Shown here: piece by piece, positions 1 to 8,300 of the stretch
Layout of the letters: each line of letters opens with the position of its first letter
Numbering within the stretch: the first letter of the stretch is position 1
NCBI GenBank assembly: GCA_964642505.1
Contig: CAZXQY010000014.1
Coordinates: forward strand, 1 to 38,426
Length of the DNA: 38,426 nt
Direction of reading: 5' to 3'
From: TMED69 sp964642505
GTDB lineage: Bacteria; Pseudomonadota; Gammaproteobacteria; Ga0077536
Program-made: the position numbers and the translations under genes
The notes under the pieces: generated by a model
What the model saw: only the letters and a program-made list of their open reading frames with translations
What the model was told of the DNA's origin: nothing
Databases searched by the model: none

Positions 1-82
<82 letters not shown>

Positions 83-175
83 CTTTAAAGTACAGGAAAA
101 AGTATATTCGAATGGTAGGACTATTTTGGCAAAGTGTTTTTAACCCGTTCGGGAATCAGTAAGATGATTAATGAA

Positions 176-1495
176 ATGAATATAAATGTTGAAAAGCCAT
201 CGGAATTAGAAAGATGTTTAAAAGTCAGCCTTCCGGAAGAAGTGTTAGAAGACAAAATAGCATCAAGATTGTCAGATTTGCAGAAAACGGTGCGGGTAGA
301 TGGGTTTCGGAAAGGAAAGATACCCCAACACATAGTGCGGCAGAGATTTGGTCAACAGGTACGCAGTGAAGTTGTAGGCGAATTAGTTCAAAGCAGTTTT
401 GGAGAAGCCGTGCAGAAAGAAGCATTGCGCCCGGCAGGCCAACCTGTCATAGACGAATTAAGTAGTAAAGCAGGCGATGGGCTAAGCTACACGGCCAAGT
501 TTGAAGTTTTCCCGGAAGTCTCTCTCAAACCAATGGATAACCTTACGATAGAAAAAAAGAAATGCACTTTGAAATCTGATGATGTGGATAAGGTTATTCA
601 AAAACTACGAGACCAACATCGAGACTGGATTGAGAAAAAAGGAAAGGCGGAGGAGGGAGATAAACTACATATCGCCTACCGAGGATCCGTAGATGGTGAG
701 GAGTTTGAAGGAGGTATCGGAGAGGACGAGAATCTAGTCTTGGGTAACCATTCAATGATAGGAGGGTTTGAAGAAGGCCTGATAGGAGGTTCTGCGGGAG
801 AGAGCAGAACCTTAGATCTTCGGTTTCCTAAAGACTATAGAAAGGACGAGCTATCGGATAAGCCGGTTAAGTTTGAAGTTGAGATACGCTCCGTAATGAG
901 GTCTGAGTTACCTGCATTAGATGAATCTTTTATGAAGAAGTTTGGAGCTGAGAACGGGAATAAAGAAGAGTTTTCGGAAAATATCAAGAAAAGGCTTGAA
1001 AATGAGGTTGAGGCAGCTATAGAGAGGGATCTCAACCAAGATGTTATGAGTGCTTTATTAGATTTAAATCGATTCGATGTGCCGAAATCTTTAACGACAC
1101 AAGAAATCGATCGGTCTAGAGAACAAGTGATGCGAAGCTGGTTTATGCGCGGCAAGAATCCTAAGGAAGCGGCAGAAGAGTTTGATAAGGAACTAGAAGT
1201 GGAAGCGGCAAAAAGAGTTAGAAGTGGACTGATAATGGCCGAGATAGTGAAAGAAGGGGATCTGAAAGCTGAGCCCGAAAGAATTCAACAGGCTATAGAC
1301 GAGATTGCGGCAGGTTACGAGGATTCTGCTGCGGTTTCTAAGTGGTACAACGAAAATAAGCAACAAAAGCAAATGATTGAGTCTCAATGTTTAGAGAAAG
1401 AAGTACTGAAATGGGTATTGGAGAAAGTGAAAGTGACAGAAAAAGCTGTATCATTTGACGATTTAATGGATCCGATGCAGACTACAGCAACGTAA
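176..1495 (+). CDS. tig: Trigger factor, ribosome-associated chaperone and peptidyl-prolyl isomerase
   Basis: Ribosome-bound chaperone that holds nascent chains at the exit tunnel and isomerises prolyl bonds in the cytoplasm. The N-terminal ribosome-binding domain carries the signature GFRKGKIP at about residues 43-50. An FKBP-type PPIase domain follows (around 150-235, with GDKLHIAYRG), then a long helical C-terminal chaperone region. The frame is open from GTG at 134, but family members begin M-x-V-x-V-E, which aligns exactly to the ATG at 176 (MNINVEKP). That start gives 439 aa, close to the usual ~435; an ATG at 164 is the alternative. No strong Shine-Dalgarno precedes either. It is followed 41 bp later by clpP, as in many proteobacteria. 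Confidence 0.96.
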   Translation: MNINVEKPSELERCLKVSLPEEVLEDKIASRLSDLQKTVRVDGFRKGKIPQHIVRQRFGQQVRSEVVGELVQSSFGEAVQKEALRPAGQPVIDELSSKAGDGLSYTAKFEVFPEVSLKPMDNLTIEKKKCTLKSDDVDKVIQKLRDQHRDWIEKKGKAEEGDKLHIAYRGSVDGEEFEGGIGEDENLVLGNHSMIGGFEEGLIGGSAGESRTLDLRFPKDYRKDELSDKPVKFEVEIRSVMRSELPALDESFMKKFGAENGNKEEFSENIKKRLENEVEAAIERDLNQDVMSALLDLNRFDVPKSLTTQEIDRSREQVMRSWFMRGKNPKEAAEEFDKELEVEAAKRVRSGLIMAEIVKEGDLKAEPERIQQAIDEIAAGYEDSAAVSKWYNENKQQKQMIESQCLEKEVLKWVLEKVKVTEKAVSFDDLMDPMQTTAT

Positions 1496-1536
1496 AAGGT
1501 ACGAATACACACTGCATCTGGGAGAAATAAGCAAGT

Positions 1537-2184
1537 ATGAATTACGGTATTAGACCTTCCGACGATCTGAGCACTAAAGCTCTAAATTTGGTGCCTATGG
1601 TAGTGGAGCAATCTGCTCGAGGTGAGAGGGCTTACGATATTTACTCCCGTCTTTTGAAAGAAAGGGTAATATTTTTAGTCGGACCGATTGACGATCACAT
1701 AGCTAACGTAATAGTGGCTCAATTTCTTTTTCTGGAATCTGAGAATCCCGATAAAGATGTCTATCTTTATATAAATTCTCCGGGTGGGGCGGTGTCCGCA
1801 GGACTCGCGATATACGATACTATGCAATTTATAAAACCTGATGTGAGCACCATGTGCGTTGGGCAGGCTGCGAGTATGGGTGCTTTACTGTTGGCTGGTG
1901 GCGCAGAGAAGAAACGACATTGCCTTCCACACTCTAGGGTAATGATTCATCAACCCCTAGGTGGGTTCCAGGGGCAGGCTTCTGACATAGACATCCATGC
2001 GAAGGAAATACTAAAAGCCAGAGATAAACTAAATAAAATACTTTCCGATCATACTGGGAAATCGTTAAAATCAATAGAAAAAGATACCGACAGAGACCGA
2101 TTTATGAGTGCTGATGAGGCTGCAAAGTATGGGATCGTGGATTCGGTGCTCGAACGGCGAGATACATCTAAGGACATAAAGTAA
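1537..2184 (+). CDS. clpP: ATP-dependent Clp protease proteolytic subunit
   Basis: Serine peptidase that forms the tetradecameric chamber used by ClpX and ClpA, both encoded in this window. The catalytic triad is visible: Ser113 in GQAASMGA, His138 in RVMIHQP, and Asp187 in DTDRDRF, matching E. coli Ser111/His136/Asp185 with a 2-residue offset. Length is 215 aa against 207 in E. coli. About 15 residues precede the mature body, consistent with the usual self-cleaved propeptide. A GGGAGAA Shine-Dalgarno lies about 10 nt before the ATG. It sits between tig and clpX on the same strand with 46 bp to clpX, so they are probably co-transcribed. Confidence 0.98.
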   Translation: MNYGIRPSDDLSTKALNLVPMVVEQSARGERAYDIYSRLLKERVIFLVGPIDDHIANVIVAQFLFLESENPDKDVYLYINSPGGAVSAGLAIYDTMQFIKPDVSTMCVGQAASMGALLLAGGAEKKRHCLPHSRVMIHQPLGGFQGQASDIDIHAKEILKARDKLNKILSDHTGKSLKSIEKDTDRDRFMSADEAAKYGIVDSVLERRDTSKDIK

Positions 2185-2230
2185 AGTTTGAAATCGCAAC
2201 TAGTTTTTAAAGAAGGATTGAAAAGAACCT

Positions 2231-3499
2231 ATGAGTGATAATAATTCTACTGGTGATGATGAAAGGTTACTCCACTGTTCCTTTTGCGGGAAAAGTCAAC
2301 ATGAAGTTCGGAAGCTGATTGCAGGACCTTCTGTTTTTATCTGCGACGAATGTGTGGAGCTATGTAACGACATAATCCGAGAAGAGATTCAAGAGAAAAG
2401 TTCGGGTGAATCGGCTAGTAGACTTCCTATTCCGACGGAAATAAATGACAACCTTAATGATTATGTGATAGGCCAGGCGAAAGCCAAGAAGATTTTATCG
2501 GTCGCTGTATATAATCATTACAAGCGACTTGATAGCCGACTAAATAAGGGCGATATTGAGCTGGCCAAGAGCAATGTTCTATTAATAGGCCCAACGGGTA
2601 GCGGTAAAACACTTTTAGCAGAGACTCTGGCCCGTTTGTTGAATGTGCCTTTTACGATCGCTGATGCTACGACCTTAACCGAGGCGGGTTACGTTGGTGA
2701 AGATGTAGAGAATATTATTCAGAAGCTTTTGCAAAAATGTGATTATGACGTGGACAAGGCGCAAAATGGAATAGTTTATATTGATGAGATCGATAAAATT
2801 TCTAGAAAATCTGATAATCCGTCTATTACTCGAGACGTTTCAGGCGAGGGTGTGCAGCAGGCCTTGTTGAAGCTCATCGAAGGGACTGTTGCATCGGTGC
2901 CTCCTCAAGGCGGGCGTAAGCATCCTCAGCAGGAGTTTCTCCAGGTTGATACTAGCAACATCCTTTTTATTTGCGGAGGCGCTTTTGCGGGTCTCGATAA
3001 GATAATAAGGGACCGCTCTGAAAAGGGAGGTATAGGGTTCTCGGCTGAGGTGAAGTCAAAGGATGAGAAGAAAAGTTCTGCGGAAGTGTTACACCAGGTG
3101 GAGCCAGAAGATCTAATAAAATACGGTCTGATACCAGAATTTGTTGGACGACTGCCAGTTCTCGCAGTCTTGGATGAGCTAGACGAAAGCCAATTAGTGC
3201 AGATTCTTCTGGAACCTAAAAATGCTTTAACCAAACAGTATTCTAAGCTATTTGAGATGGAGTCTTGTGAGCTCGAATTTAGAGATGAGGCATTGTCTGC
3301 CATTGCGCAGAAAGCGGTTGAACGTAAGACTGGCGCTCGCGGATTGAGATCTATTCTCGAAGAGTGTCTTCTTGATACGATGTACGAGCTGCCGTCCCTG
3401 AGTGATACCTCTAAAGTCGTGGTCGACGAGACGTCTGTTTCTGGTGAATCGAAGCCTCTTGTGATATATGAAAATTCCGCGAAAGCTGCTTTTGATTAA
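2231..3499 (+). CDS. clpX: ATP-dependent Clp protease ATP-binding subunit ClpX
   Basis: AAA+ unfoldase that feeds substrates into ClpP. The N-terminal zinc-binding domain has Cys16, Cys19, Cys38 and Cys41. Walker A GPTGSGKT is at 120-127, Walker B IVYIDEID at 181-188, and the substrate-gripping pore loop GYVG at 153-156. The ClpP-docking IGF tripeptide is at 268-270. Length of 422 aa is normal for the family. An AAGGA-type ribosome site lies upstream of the ATG. The next gene, lon, is 161 bp downstream and may have its own promoter. Confidence 0.98.
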   Translation: MSDNNSTGDDERLLHCSFCGKSQHEVRKLIAGPSVFICDECVELCNDIIREEIQEKSSGESASRLPIPTEINDNLNDYVIGQAKAKKILSVAVYNHYKRLDSRLNKGDIELAKSNVLLIGPTGSGKTLLAETLARLLNVPFTIADATTLTEAGYVGEDVENIIQKLLQKCDYDVDKAQNGIVYIDEIDKISRKSDNPSITRDVSGEGVQQALLKLIEGTVASVPPQGGRKHPQQEFLQVDTSNILFICGGAFAGLDKIIRDRSEKGGIGFSAEVKSKDEKKSSAEVLHQVEPEDLIKYGLIPEFVGRLPVLAVLDELDESQLVQILLEPKNALTKQYSKLFEMESCELEFRDEALSAIAQKAVERKTGARGLRSILEECLLDTMYELPSLSDTSKVVVDETSVSGESKPLVIYENSAKAAFD

Positions 3500-3514
3500 A
3501 AAACCAATTGTGTC

Positions 3515-3548
3515 TTAAGTCGAATCAAGTGTGTTTAAACCGACTTAA
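3515..3548. repeat. Perfect 8-bp inverted repeat in the clpX-lon gap
   Basis: TTAAGTCG at 3515-3522 is mirrored exactly by CGACTTAA at 3541-3548 with an 18-nt spacer. The stem is AT-rich and no T-run follows, so it does not look like an intrinsic terminator. It could be a regulator binding site ahead of lon, or an mRNA hairpin. Function is unassigned. Confidence 0.5.
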
Positions 3549-3660
3549 TCTAGCGAGACTTGCATTGTTGGAATCAGCCCACACCATAACGAGTACGGAG
3601 AAGAGATTGAATTTACAGGAGCTTTTAGCAGAGGACGGCATAATTGTGTAGGAGCATCAA

Positions 3661-6063
3661 ATGACCGAACCGTTACGAGAATTTCCGGTCTTACCGCTTA
3701 GAGACGTCGTGGTATACCCACATATGGTAATCCCCCTATTTGTGGGACGGGAAAAATCCATTAATGCGCTAGAAATGGCGATGGATTCAGGCAAGCAGAT
3801 TTTGTTGGTTGCACAAAAAAGTGCGGCGGAGAACGATCCAACTATCGACGACATCTATCAGGTCGGTACCATATCCAACGTTTTGCAGTTACTGAAGCTG
3901 CCAGATGGAACTATAAAAGTACTGGTCGAGGGAAGTTACAGGGCAACCGTGAAAAGCTTCCGTGAGCAAGATGAACTTTACTTAGCAGAAGTAGAAAGAT
4001 TGGATACCGAATTAGTTTCTGACCAGGAAGCGGAAGCACTTGTTCGCTCTCTAATGACTCAGTTTGACCAGTATGTCAAGTTAAACAAAAAAGTTCCTCC
4101 AGAAATTCTCGCTTCACTTTCAGGTATAGATGACCCGTCCAGATTGGCTGATACCATCGCTGCCCATATCGCGATTAAGTTGGAGGATAAGCAGAAGGTG
4201 TTGGATTCCTTGGAGATAAGGGGCCGACTTGAGTTACTGATAGGTGCGATGGAATCTGAAATAGATTTGTTGGAAGTGGAAAAGAGTCTTCGCAATCGAG
4301 TCAAAACTCAAATGGAAAAGAGTCAGAGAGAGTATTACCTGAATGAACAGATGAAGGCGATTCAGACAGAACTTGGTGATGGAGAAGACGTTGGCAACGA
4401 ATTTGAAGAGCTGGCACTTAAAATAGACGAGTCCGGGATGCCAAAGGACGCAAAAGAAAAAATAGAGAATGAGTTGAAGAAGTTGCGTATGATGTCGCCG
4501 ATGTCGGCAGAGGCTACTGTGGTACGCAACTATATAGATTGGGTCTTGTCTGTGCCATGGAAAAAACGGTCTCGAATATCTAAAGATATCGATCGGGCAG
4601 AACAAATTCTTGAAGCTGATCATTACGGCTTGGAAAAAGTTAAAGAAAGGATATTAGAATATCTAGCTGTTCAACAAAGAGTAAAAAAAATAAAAGGCCC
4701 GATATTGTGTTTGGTCGGTCCTCCAGGTGTAGGCAAGACTTCACTAGGGCGTTCCTTAGCGAAAGCAACCAATAGGAAATTTGTGAGGATGTCCCTGGGA
4801 GGAATTCGTGACGAGGCCGAAATTAGAGGCCACAGACGGACCTATGTGGGCTCTCTACCGGGGAAGATCATTCAAAATATGGCGAAAGCTGGTACTAAAA
4901 ACCCTCTAATTTTACTTGATGAAGTGGATAAGATGGCGATGGATTTCCGAGGAGACCCGGCTTCCGCTCTTTTAGAGGTTTTGGATCCTGAACAAAATGG
5001 TACTTTCAACGATCATTATCTTGAGGTGGATTTTGATTTGTCAGAGGCTATGTTCGTGACAACCGCTAACACTTTGGATATACCAGGCCCTTTGAAAGAT
5101 CGGATGGAGGTTATTCGAATATCTGGATACACAGAACAAGAAAAGTCTCATATCGCCAACAAATTTCTGATTCCGAAGCAACTATCCAACGCTGGATTGA
5201 AATCTTCAGAGATAAAAATCGCTGGTAGTGCCATATTAGACATTATTAGGTACTACACCCGAGAGGCCGGGGTGAGAGGACTAGAAAGGGAAATCGCTTC
5301 GGTGTGTAGGAAAGTAGTCAGGGCTCTAACCCAAAAACCCACTAAAACGCCTGTCCAGGTCACTTCTAAGTCGATGGAAAAATATTTGGGCGTGAAGAAA
5401 TTTCGCTATGGGCTTGCCGGTGATGAGGACAGAGTGGGTCAAGTTACAGGGTTAGCTTGGACGCAGACGGGGGGTGATCTGTTGACTATAGAGGCGGTCG
5501 TGTTGCCTGGTAAAGGGAAGGAGATATGCACTGGTAGCCTTGGGGATGTAATGCAGGAGTCGATAAAGGCTGCAATGACAGTAATTCGAAGTCGTAGTGT
5601 TTCTCTCGGTATAAAACGAAACTTCTATAACCAAAAAGATTTTCATTTTCACGTCCCTGAAGGAGCTACTCCTAAAGATGGGCCTAGCGCTGGGATTGGG
5701 ATGTGTTTAGCGATGATTTCGGCTCTCAGCGGAATTTGCGTAAAGAGGACTGTCGCAATGACCGGTGAAATCACTTTGCGGGGAGAAGTTTTGCCGATAG
5801 GTGGTCTGAAGGAAAAGTTACTGGCTGCCCAAAGGGGTGGAATAACGCGTGTCCTCATTCCGTCGGAAAACGAGCGGGATCTTAAAGAAGTCCCTAACCC
5901 TATAAAGCAAGGATTAGAAATCATCCCGGTCAGATGGATAGATGAAGTGTTCCCACTGACTTTAGAATCGATGCCAGAGCCTTTAGGCCCTGAAGTTGAT
6001 GAAAATGTGGATGTCGTTGGCGATAAGGTGGAGGATGAGGGCGATTTGTTGCGTCATCATTAG
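3661..6063 (+). CDS. lon: ATP-dependent Lon protease
   Basis: Homo-oligomeric AAA+ serine protease that degrades misfolded and regulatory proteins. The N-terminal LON substrate domain starts with FPVLPLRDVVVYP (about 8-20). A coiled helical region, the AAA+ module with Walker A GPPGVGKT at 353-360, and the C-terminal protease domain follow. The Ser-Lys dyad is Ser676 in PKDGPSAG and Lys719 in GGLKEK, with the same 43-residue spacing as E. coli Ser679/Lys722. Length is 800 aa (E. coli 784), and the tail is acidic. A TAGGAG site lies 6 nt before the ATG. A weak sigma-32-like pair, CTTGCA (3559) and CCCACA (3578), lies upstream but departs from consensus. Confidence 0.98.
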   Translation: MTEPLREFPVLPLRDVVVYPHMVIPLFVGREKSINALEMAMDSGKQILLVAQKSAAENDPTIDDIYQVGTISNVLQLLKLPDGTIKVLVEGSYRATVKSFREQDELYLAEVERLDTELVSDQEAEALVRSLMTQFDQYVKLNKKVPPEILASLSGIDDPSRLADTIAAHIAIKLEDKQKVLDSLEIRGRLELLIGAMESEIDLLEVEKSLRNRVKTQMEKSQREYYLNEQMKAIQTELGDGEDVGNEFEELALKIDESGMPKDAKEKIENELKKLRMMSPMSAEATVVRNYIDWVLSVPWKKRSRISKDIDRAEQILEADHYGLEKVKERILEYLAVQQRVKKIKGPILCLVGPPGVGKTSLGRSLAKATNRKFVRMSLGGIRDEAEIRGHRRTYVGSLPGKIIQNMAKAGTKNPLILLDEVDKMAMDFRGDPASALLEVLDPEQNGTFNDHYLEVDFDLSEAMFVTTANTLDIPGPLKDRMEVIRISGYTEQEKSHIANKFLIPKQLSNAGLKSSEIKIAGSAILDIIRYYTREAGVRGLEREIASVCRKVVRALTQKPTKTPVQVTSKSMEKYLGVKKFRYGLAGDEDRVGQVTGLAWTQTGGDLLTIEAVVLPGKGKEICTGSLGDVMQESIKAAMTVIRSRSVSLGIKRNFYNQKDFHFHVPEGATPKDGPSAGIGMCLAMISALSGICVKRTVAMTGEITLRGEVLPIGGLKEKLLAAQRGGITRVLIPSENERDLKEVPNPIKQGLEIIPVRWIDEVFPLTLESMPEPLGPEVDENVDVVGDKVEDEGDLLRHH

Positions 6064-6127
6064 AGTTTTTTTTTCCGATAATATAGAATCCCCATAGACG
6101 TAAATTTGTGAGTCTAAAGGCCTATGA

Positions 6128-6156
6128 GGCAACTTCGGGGAAAAACCTAGTACAAT
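6128..6156 (+). promoter_or_regulatory. Possible promoter for the tRNA-Val/tRNA-Asp pair
   Basis: TACAAT at 6151-6156 matches a -10 box at five of six positions. It is followed by a GC-rich stretch (gccgg) that resembles the discriminator of stable-RNA promoters. The tRNA begins 18 nt further on. The -35 position (GGCAAC, 6128-6133) is poor, so this rests on the -10 and its placement. Confidence 0.3.
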
Positions 6157-6174
6157 GTATCGCCGGACGGAAAT

Positions 6175-6250
6175 GGGTGCTTAGCTCAGCTGGGAGAGCG
6201 TCGCCCTTACAAGGCGAAGGTCGGGGGTTCGATCCCCTCAGCACCCACCA
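6175..6250 (+). tRNA. tRNA-Val (UAC)
   Basis: Acceptor strand GGGTGCT (6175-6181) pairs with AGCACCC (6240-6246), and CCA is encoded. The anticodon stem TCGCC/GGCGA encloses loop CTTACAA, with anticodon TAC at 6208-6210. The TTCGATC T-loop is present. It lies 10 bp before tRNA-Asp, so both probably come from one transcript. Confidence 0.97.
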
Positions 6251-6260
6251 AGTAAGAGCC

Positions 6261-6337
6261 GGAGTGGTAGTTCAGCTGGTTAGAATACCGGCCTGTCACG
6301 CCGGGGGTCGCGGGTTCGAGTCCCGTCCACTCCGCCA
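6261..6337 (+). tRNA. tRNA-Asp (GUC)
   Basis: Acceptor strand GGAGTGG (6261-6267) pairs with CCACTCC (6327-6333), followed by G and an encoded CCA. The anticodon stem CCGGC/GCCGG encloses CTGTCAC, with anticodon GTC at 6295-6297. The T-loop is TTCGAGT. The Val-Asp pair between lon and ppiD is known from Pseudomonas-like genomes, where hupB usually also lies in this interval. Confidence 0.97.
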
Positions 6338-6386
6338 TCAACATATTTCGAATTGATTCGGCCACTATTTTGGGAAGCTAAATTTA

Positions 6387-8279
6387 ATGTTGCAGGCAAT
6401 CAGAGACAGGTCCCAAGGATTAATAGTAGGCTTCATAGTCTTTCTTATCTCTCTAACCTTTGCTTTGGTTGGGGTTCAGGGTTACTTAACCGGTGGATCG
6501 GATGTTGTGATAGCCGAAGTAGAAGGAGAAGAGGTTCTCCTATCTGAGTTTCAAAATAGAATCCAAAAGCTGAAGAGGCGAACGGAAGAGCTAACTGGCG
6601 AACAAGTCGACGTAGATTTTTGGACTACCCCAGAGGTAAAAAAAAGAACTCTCGATCAACTTATTGACGAGAAAATTCTGGATATAATTCTGCGGGAGCG
6701 CCGCGTTACGATATCTGACGATCATCTTGTTGCCCAAGTACAAGAAATAGAAGCTTTTAAGGAAAATGGCTCGTTTTCGAGAGAGTTATATGAGCGAATG
6801 GTGAAATTGAATGGCATGTCTGTGAGTTCATTTGAAAGGGGGATGCGACAAGATTTAATAAGGTCCCGCTTGAGGGCCGGACTATTGGGTTCAGAGTTCG
6901 TTACAGATGAAGAGTCTTTATTTATGTATCGGCTACAAAAGCAAACTCGAGATATTGGATATGCCATAATTCGAAAAAACCAATTTTCTGAAGGCGTAGA
7001 GCTGGAAAAGCAAGACGTGCTTGCACACTATAAAAAGAATAAGGAATTTTTCCGAATTCCGGAAAGAGTGTCCTTGCAATATATTGATCTTTCGCCTGCT
7101 CAATTGGTTGGTCAAATTGAAGAGCCTGATCGAGAAACGTTAAAATCGTTTTATAAAAATCGGGTAGATTCTTATAGAGTGCCAGAAAAAAGGAAGGTCG
7201 AACATATTCTCTTGTCCGATTCTGAATCTTTAGAGAGTTTTAGGCGAGGGGAAGTCGTGCAGTCAATATTGAATAGACTTCGGGCTGGGCAGTCCGCTGA
7301 AACTATTCTTTCTGAATCCCCTACGGATTATGTTTTAGAAGGTGGAACCACGGACTTTTTTGAAAAAGGTATGATGACCCCCCAATTTGAGGAGGTCGTG
7401 TTCGCTATGGAATTAGATGAGGTGTCAGCACCGTTCACGAGCCAATTTGGTGTGCATATTGCCAAACTTGTCGGAATTCAAGCAGATTATACGCCCGACC
7501 TTGGAGCTATTTATGAGGAGGTCGCCGATTCCTTTAAAGAATCAGAGGCCGATGACTTGTTTCTGGAGGTCGCAGATCAGATGTCAGAAATTTCTTATGA
7601 GGACCCAACCAATTTAGATACTACGGCAAACAGTCTAGGTTTGGAATTAAAGGAGATAGGACCCCTGGACAGGCCGGAGCTCGTTGAAAATTTCGGAGTA
7701 GGTTTTGCTAACAAAGTGTTTGAGCCGGATGTTTTGATTGAAGGCTTAAATTCAGAGTTAGTAGAATTGCCGGATGGTCGTTTAATCGTAGCTAGGGTTA
7801 AGTTACACATGCCTTCTGAGATACCGCCCTTTGAAAAAATAATGCCAGTGGTTGAGAGTAGTTGGCGTTCTGGAAAAGAGCGAGAATTGGCGAAAATGCT
7901 AGGAGAAGAGTTGTTGGAAGGTATGCGTAATGGTCTAAGCGTCGATCAACTAGCGGGCAACAGCGATCTCAATTGGGAGGTCCTGCAAGGGGTAAATATT
8001 ACTAATACCAGCATTGAGCCAGAGATATTGAAAAAATCTTTTGAGGCAAATGTTCCGAATAATAATCCTGTTTACTTCGGTCAAGAGCTCCCAGATGGGG
8101 ATTATGCCGTAGTACGTATAGCCAACGTTTCGATTCCCTCAGCAGATACTATCACGTTAGGGGAAGCGGCCTTGGCGGAAGAAGAAATTTTGAGGGCCCA
8201 AGCGGCGGCGGCGTGGGACGATTTTTCCAGGTCCCAACGCCAAAGGTTCAATATAGAAATTTTTGAAGATCGCCTTTAA
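6387..8279 (+). CDS. ppiD: PpiD-like periplasmic folding factor, membrane-anchored, with parvulin domain
   Basis: Inner-membrane-anchored periplasmic chaperone and PPIase acting near the Sec translocon. The short cytoplasmic N-terminus MLQAIRDRSQ is followed by one transmembrane helix (about 12-30). A SurA/PpiD-type chaperone region (about 40-230) leads into a parvulin rotamase domain (about 264-365; KVEHILL, then FGVHIAKL). A further C-terminal chaperone part follows. Length is 630 aa (E. coli 623). The start fits the conserved N-terminus of PpiD, and GGGAAG lies about 9 nt upstream. It ends 21 bp from the convergent symporter gene, with no clear terminator between them. Whether this parvulin domain is catalytic cannot be judged here; E. 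coli PpiD has little activity. Confidence 0.93.
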   Translation: MLQAIRDRSQGLIVGFIVFLISLTFALVGVQGYLTGGSDVVIAEVEGEEVLLSEFQNRIQKLKRRTEELTGEQVDVDFWTTPEVKKRTLDQLIDEKILDIILRERRVTISDDHLVAQVQEIEAFKENGSFSRELYERMVKLNGMSVSSFERGMRQDLIRSRLRAGLLGSEFVTDEESLFMYRLQKQTRDIGYAIIRKNQFSEGVELEKQDVLAHYKKNKEFFRIPERVSLQYIDLSPAQLVGQIEEPDRETLKSFYKNRVDSYRVPEKRKVEHILLSDSESLESFRRGEVVQSILNRLRAGQSAETILSESPTDYVLEGGTTDFFEKGMMTPQFEEVVFAMELDEVSAPFTSQFGVHIAKLVGIQADYTPDLGAIYEEVADSFKESEADDLFLEVADQMSEISYEDPTNLDTTANSLGLELKEIGPLDRPELVENFGVGFANKVFEPDVLIEGLNSELVELPDGRLIVARVKLHMPSEIPPFEKIMPVVESSWRSGKERELAKMLGEELLEGMRNGLSVDQLAGNSDLNWEVLQGVNITNTSIEPEILKKSFEANVPNNNPVYFGQELPDGDYAVVRIANVSIPSADTITLGEAALAEEEILRAQAAAAWDDFSRSQRQRFNIEIFEDRL

Positions 8280-8300
8280 TAGCTTCTGAAGATAATCGTT

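Noticed and set aside
3559..3583. Sigma-32 promoter for lon (CTTGCA, 13 bp, CCCACA)
   Set aside because: One mismatch in the -35 and two in the -10; not strong enough to list as a feature although lon is often heat-shock controlled.
6108..6356. 82-aa open frame running through both tRNA genes
   Set aside because: It covers tRNA-Val and tRNA-Asp, whose cloverleaf structures are clear; coding use is implausible.
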